DNA from: DASPOF01 sp035626155
Lineage (GTDB): Bacteria; Desulfobacterota; Binatia; Binatales; Binataceae
Length of the DNA stretch: 13,295 nucleotides
Direction of reading: 5' to 3'
NCBI GenBank assembly: GCA_035626155.1
Contig: DASPOF010000025.1
Location: 1 to 13,295 of the forward strand
Every line of letters starts with the position of its first letter. Positions within the stretch are counted from its first letter, which is position 1. Below the pieces are notes generated by a model. That model had not been told where the DNA came from and made no database searches. It saw only the letters and a list, made by a program, of their open reading frames with translations. Positions 12,480 through 13,295 of the stretch are shown here, piece after piece. Made by a program: the position numbers and the translations under genes.

Positions 12480-12571
12480 CTGTAAACGCGCACCGAACGC
12501 TCCGACTTGAAGCCGGTCCGCCCGGGACGGCATCGCGAAACCCGTAAGCGGCGCGCATCAAAGGAACTCCG

Positions 12572-13295
12572 ATGGACAAGCCCAGGATTCGCCCGGTCGA
12601 GGCGTTCCCCGTCGAGCAAGACGGCCAGACTTTCATCTGCTTGCGCGACCCGACGAGCCTTGCGCCCGAACCGATCATGCTCGGGATGGGCGCGTATTTC
12701 CTGGTGACCCTGTTCGATGGCCGCAACAACGTGCGCGACCTCCAGGCGGCATTTCTCAAGCGCTTCGGAGAGTTGATCCCGCTCGACAATTTGAATCAGC
12801 TCATCGCCGCTCTCGATGCGGCCTTCTTTCTCGATTCTCCCGCTTTTGCCGAGCGCGAGCGGCGCGTGCGCGAGGAATTCCTCGCCCTGCCGGCGCGTCC
12901 CGCCTCGCTCGCCGGGCTTTGCTACGAGAGCGACCCGGTCAAGCTCAGGCTCGAACTTGCCGCGTTCTTCGATCCGCCCGAGGGCCCCGGGCGCGCCCCC
13001 GCGCGCAAGCCGGGCAAGTCGCTTCGCGGCCTCATCGCGCCGCACATCGACCCGCGCCGCGGCTCCGCCGCGTATGCGCACGCATACGCCGAGCTGATGG
13101 CGCACGAGCCGCCGGAGCTGGTCGTGATTCTGGGGACCTCGCACTATGGCGCCGGGCCGGAGCTTTTCTCGGCAACGCGCAAGGATTACGCGACTCCGCT
13201 CGGCCCGGTCGAGACCGATCGCGAGTTCATCGATCGCCTCTCGGCTCGTTACACTGAGGGCGATCTGTTCGCCGACGAACTGCTCCATCGCAACG
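12572..13295 (+). CDS. MEMO-family (AmmeMemoRadiSam protein B-like) protein with N-terminal PqqD-like domain (3' truncated)
   Basis: The first 241 residues are in the window; the frame is open at the edge. From about residue 152 it matches the MEMO family: LIAPHIDPRRGSAAYAHAYAEL with H158, and VVILGTSHYGAG with H191, equivalent to two of the metal-binding histidines in MEMO proteins. The window stops at DELLHRN, just where the family's conserved EHS motif should follow. Residues ~18-90 form a separate domain: FICLRDPTSL, GAYFLVTLFDGRNNVRDLQAAFLKRFG, then a helix and LDAAFFLDS. This pattern (strands, DG-turn, then helices) resembles PqqD-like domains; that comparison is from memory. A charged linker (about 91-150) joins the two parts. 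The ATG has AAGGA (12561-12565) at a good 6-nt spacing. MEMO proteins often occur with AMMECR1 and a radical-SAM protein; whether those follow cannot be seen. The divergent neighbour is a Rieske protein. Confidence 0.85.
   Translation, partial: MDKPRIRPVEAFPVEQDGQTFICLRDPTSLAPEPIMLGMGAYFLVTLFDGRNNVRDLQAAFLKRFGELIPLDNLNQLIAALDAAFFLDSPAFAERERRVREEFLALPARPASLAGLCYESDPVKLRLELAAFFDPPEGPGRAPARKPGKSLRGLIAPHIDPRRGSAAYAHAYAELMAHEPPELVVILGTSHYGAGPELFSATRKDYATPLGPVETDREFIDRLSARYTEGDLFADELLHRN

Noticed and set aside
12378..12570. Several short plus-strand frames and an upstream extension of the Rieske frame
   Set aside because: Arg-rich, mutually overlapping and without ribosome sites; better read as a divergent intergenic region.
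1..13295. Search for tRNA, CRISPR, insertion-sequence ends, toxin-antitoxin or defence genes
   Set aside because: No cloverleaf-like sequence, spaced direct repeats, transposase or typical defence domain was seen by eye; a covariance-model or profile search would be needed to be sure.

Overview
This is a GC-rich (roughly two-thirds G+C by eye) bacterial chromosomal window, densely coded with short intergenic gaps and no tRNA, rRNA, CRISPR array, insertion sequence or phage gene that I can see. Proteins found together here are a site-2 protease with CBS domains, a PcnB-type poly(A) polymerase, a split acyl-CoA carboxylase, a bacterial GH38 mannosidase and a MEMO-family protein. That set, with the GC-rich codon use, suggests an uncultured soil- or sediment-type bacterium of the broad deltaproteobacterial / Binatota-like kind. 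This placement is inference from gene content only.

Left part (1-3100). The window opens inside a CBS-domain C-terminus, probably of a membrane metalloprotease. It converges on pcnB (minus strand) with a 7-bp hairpin between the two stops. Upstream of pcnB on the same strand is a 67-aa cold-shock protein, whose real start is a GTG with a strong Shine-Dalgarno. A strong stem-loop separates it from pcnB. Divergent from the cold-shock gene is a 77-aa hypothetical ORF. Its 3' end overlaps the end of the biotin-carrier gene tail to tail.

Middle (2568-7700). A two-gene minus-strand operon encodes a biotin carboxylase and a biotin carboxyl carrier protein, joined by a 4-bp ATGA overlap. No carboxyltransferase gene is in view. 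Divergent from it is a large GH38 alpha-mannosidase-like enzyme with all metal and nucleophile residues intact. The 180-bp gap between them carries a 7-bp inverted repeat that looks like an operator. The mannosidase gene ends in a hairpin plus T9 tract, followed by an AT-rich island.

Right part (7705-13295). This holds a small cysteine-containing hypothetical protein, a divergent pair (secreted hypothetical protein and a sugar/metabolite-porter-type MFS transporter), an RlmD/TrmA-family iron-sulfur RNA methyltransferase and an 83-aa hypothetical protein. It ends with a second divergent pair: a small Rieske protein and a MEMO-family protein that runs off the window. The MEMO protein carries an extra N-terminal domain resembling PqqD-like small domains.

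No clear new multi-gene system is visible. The most interesting leads are the N-terminal domain on the MEMO protein and its Rieske neighbour, the structured leader of the cold-shock gene, and the operator-like dyad between the carboxylase and mannosidase genes.
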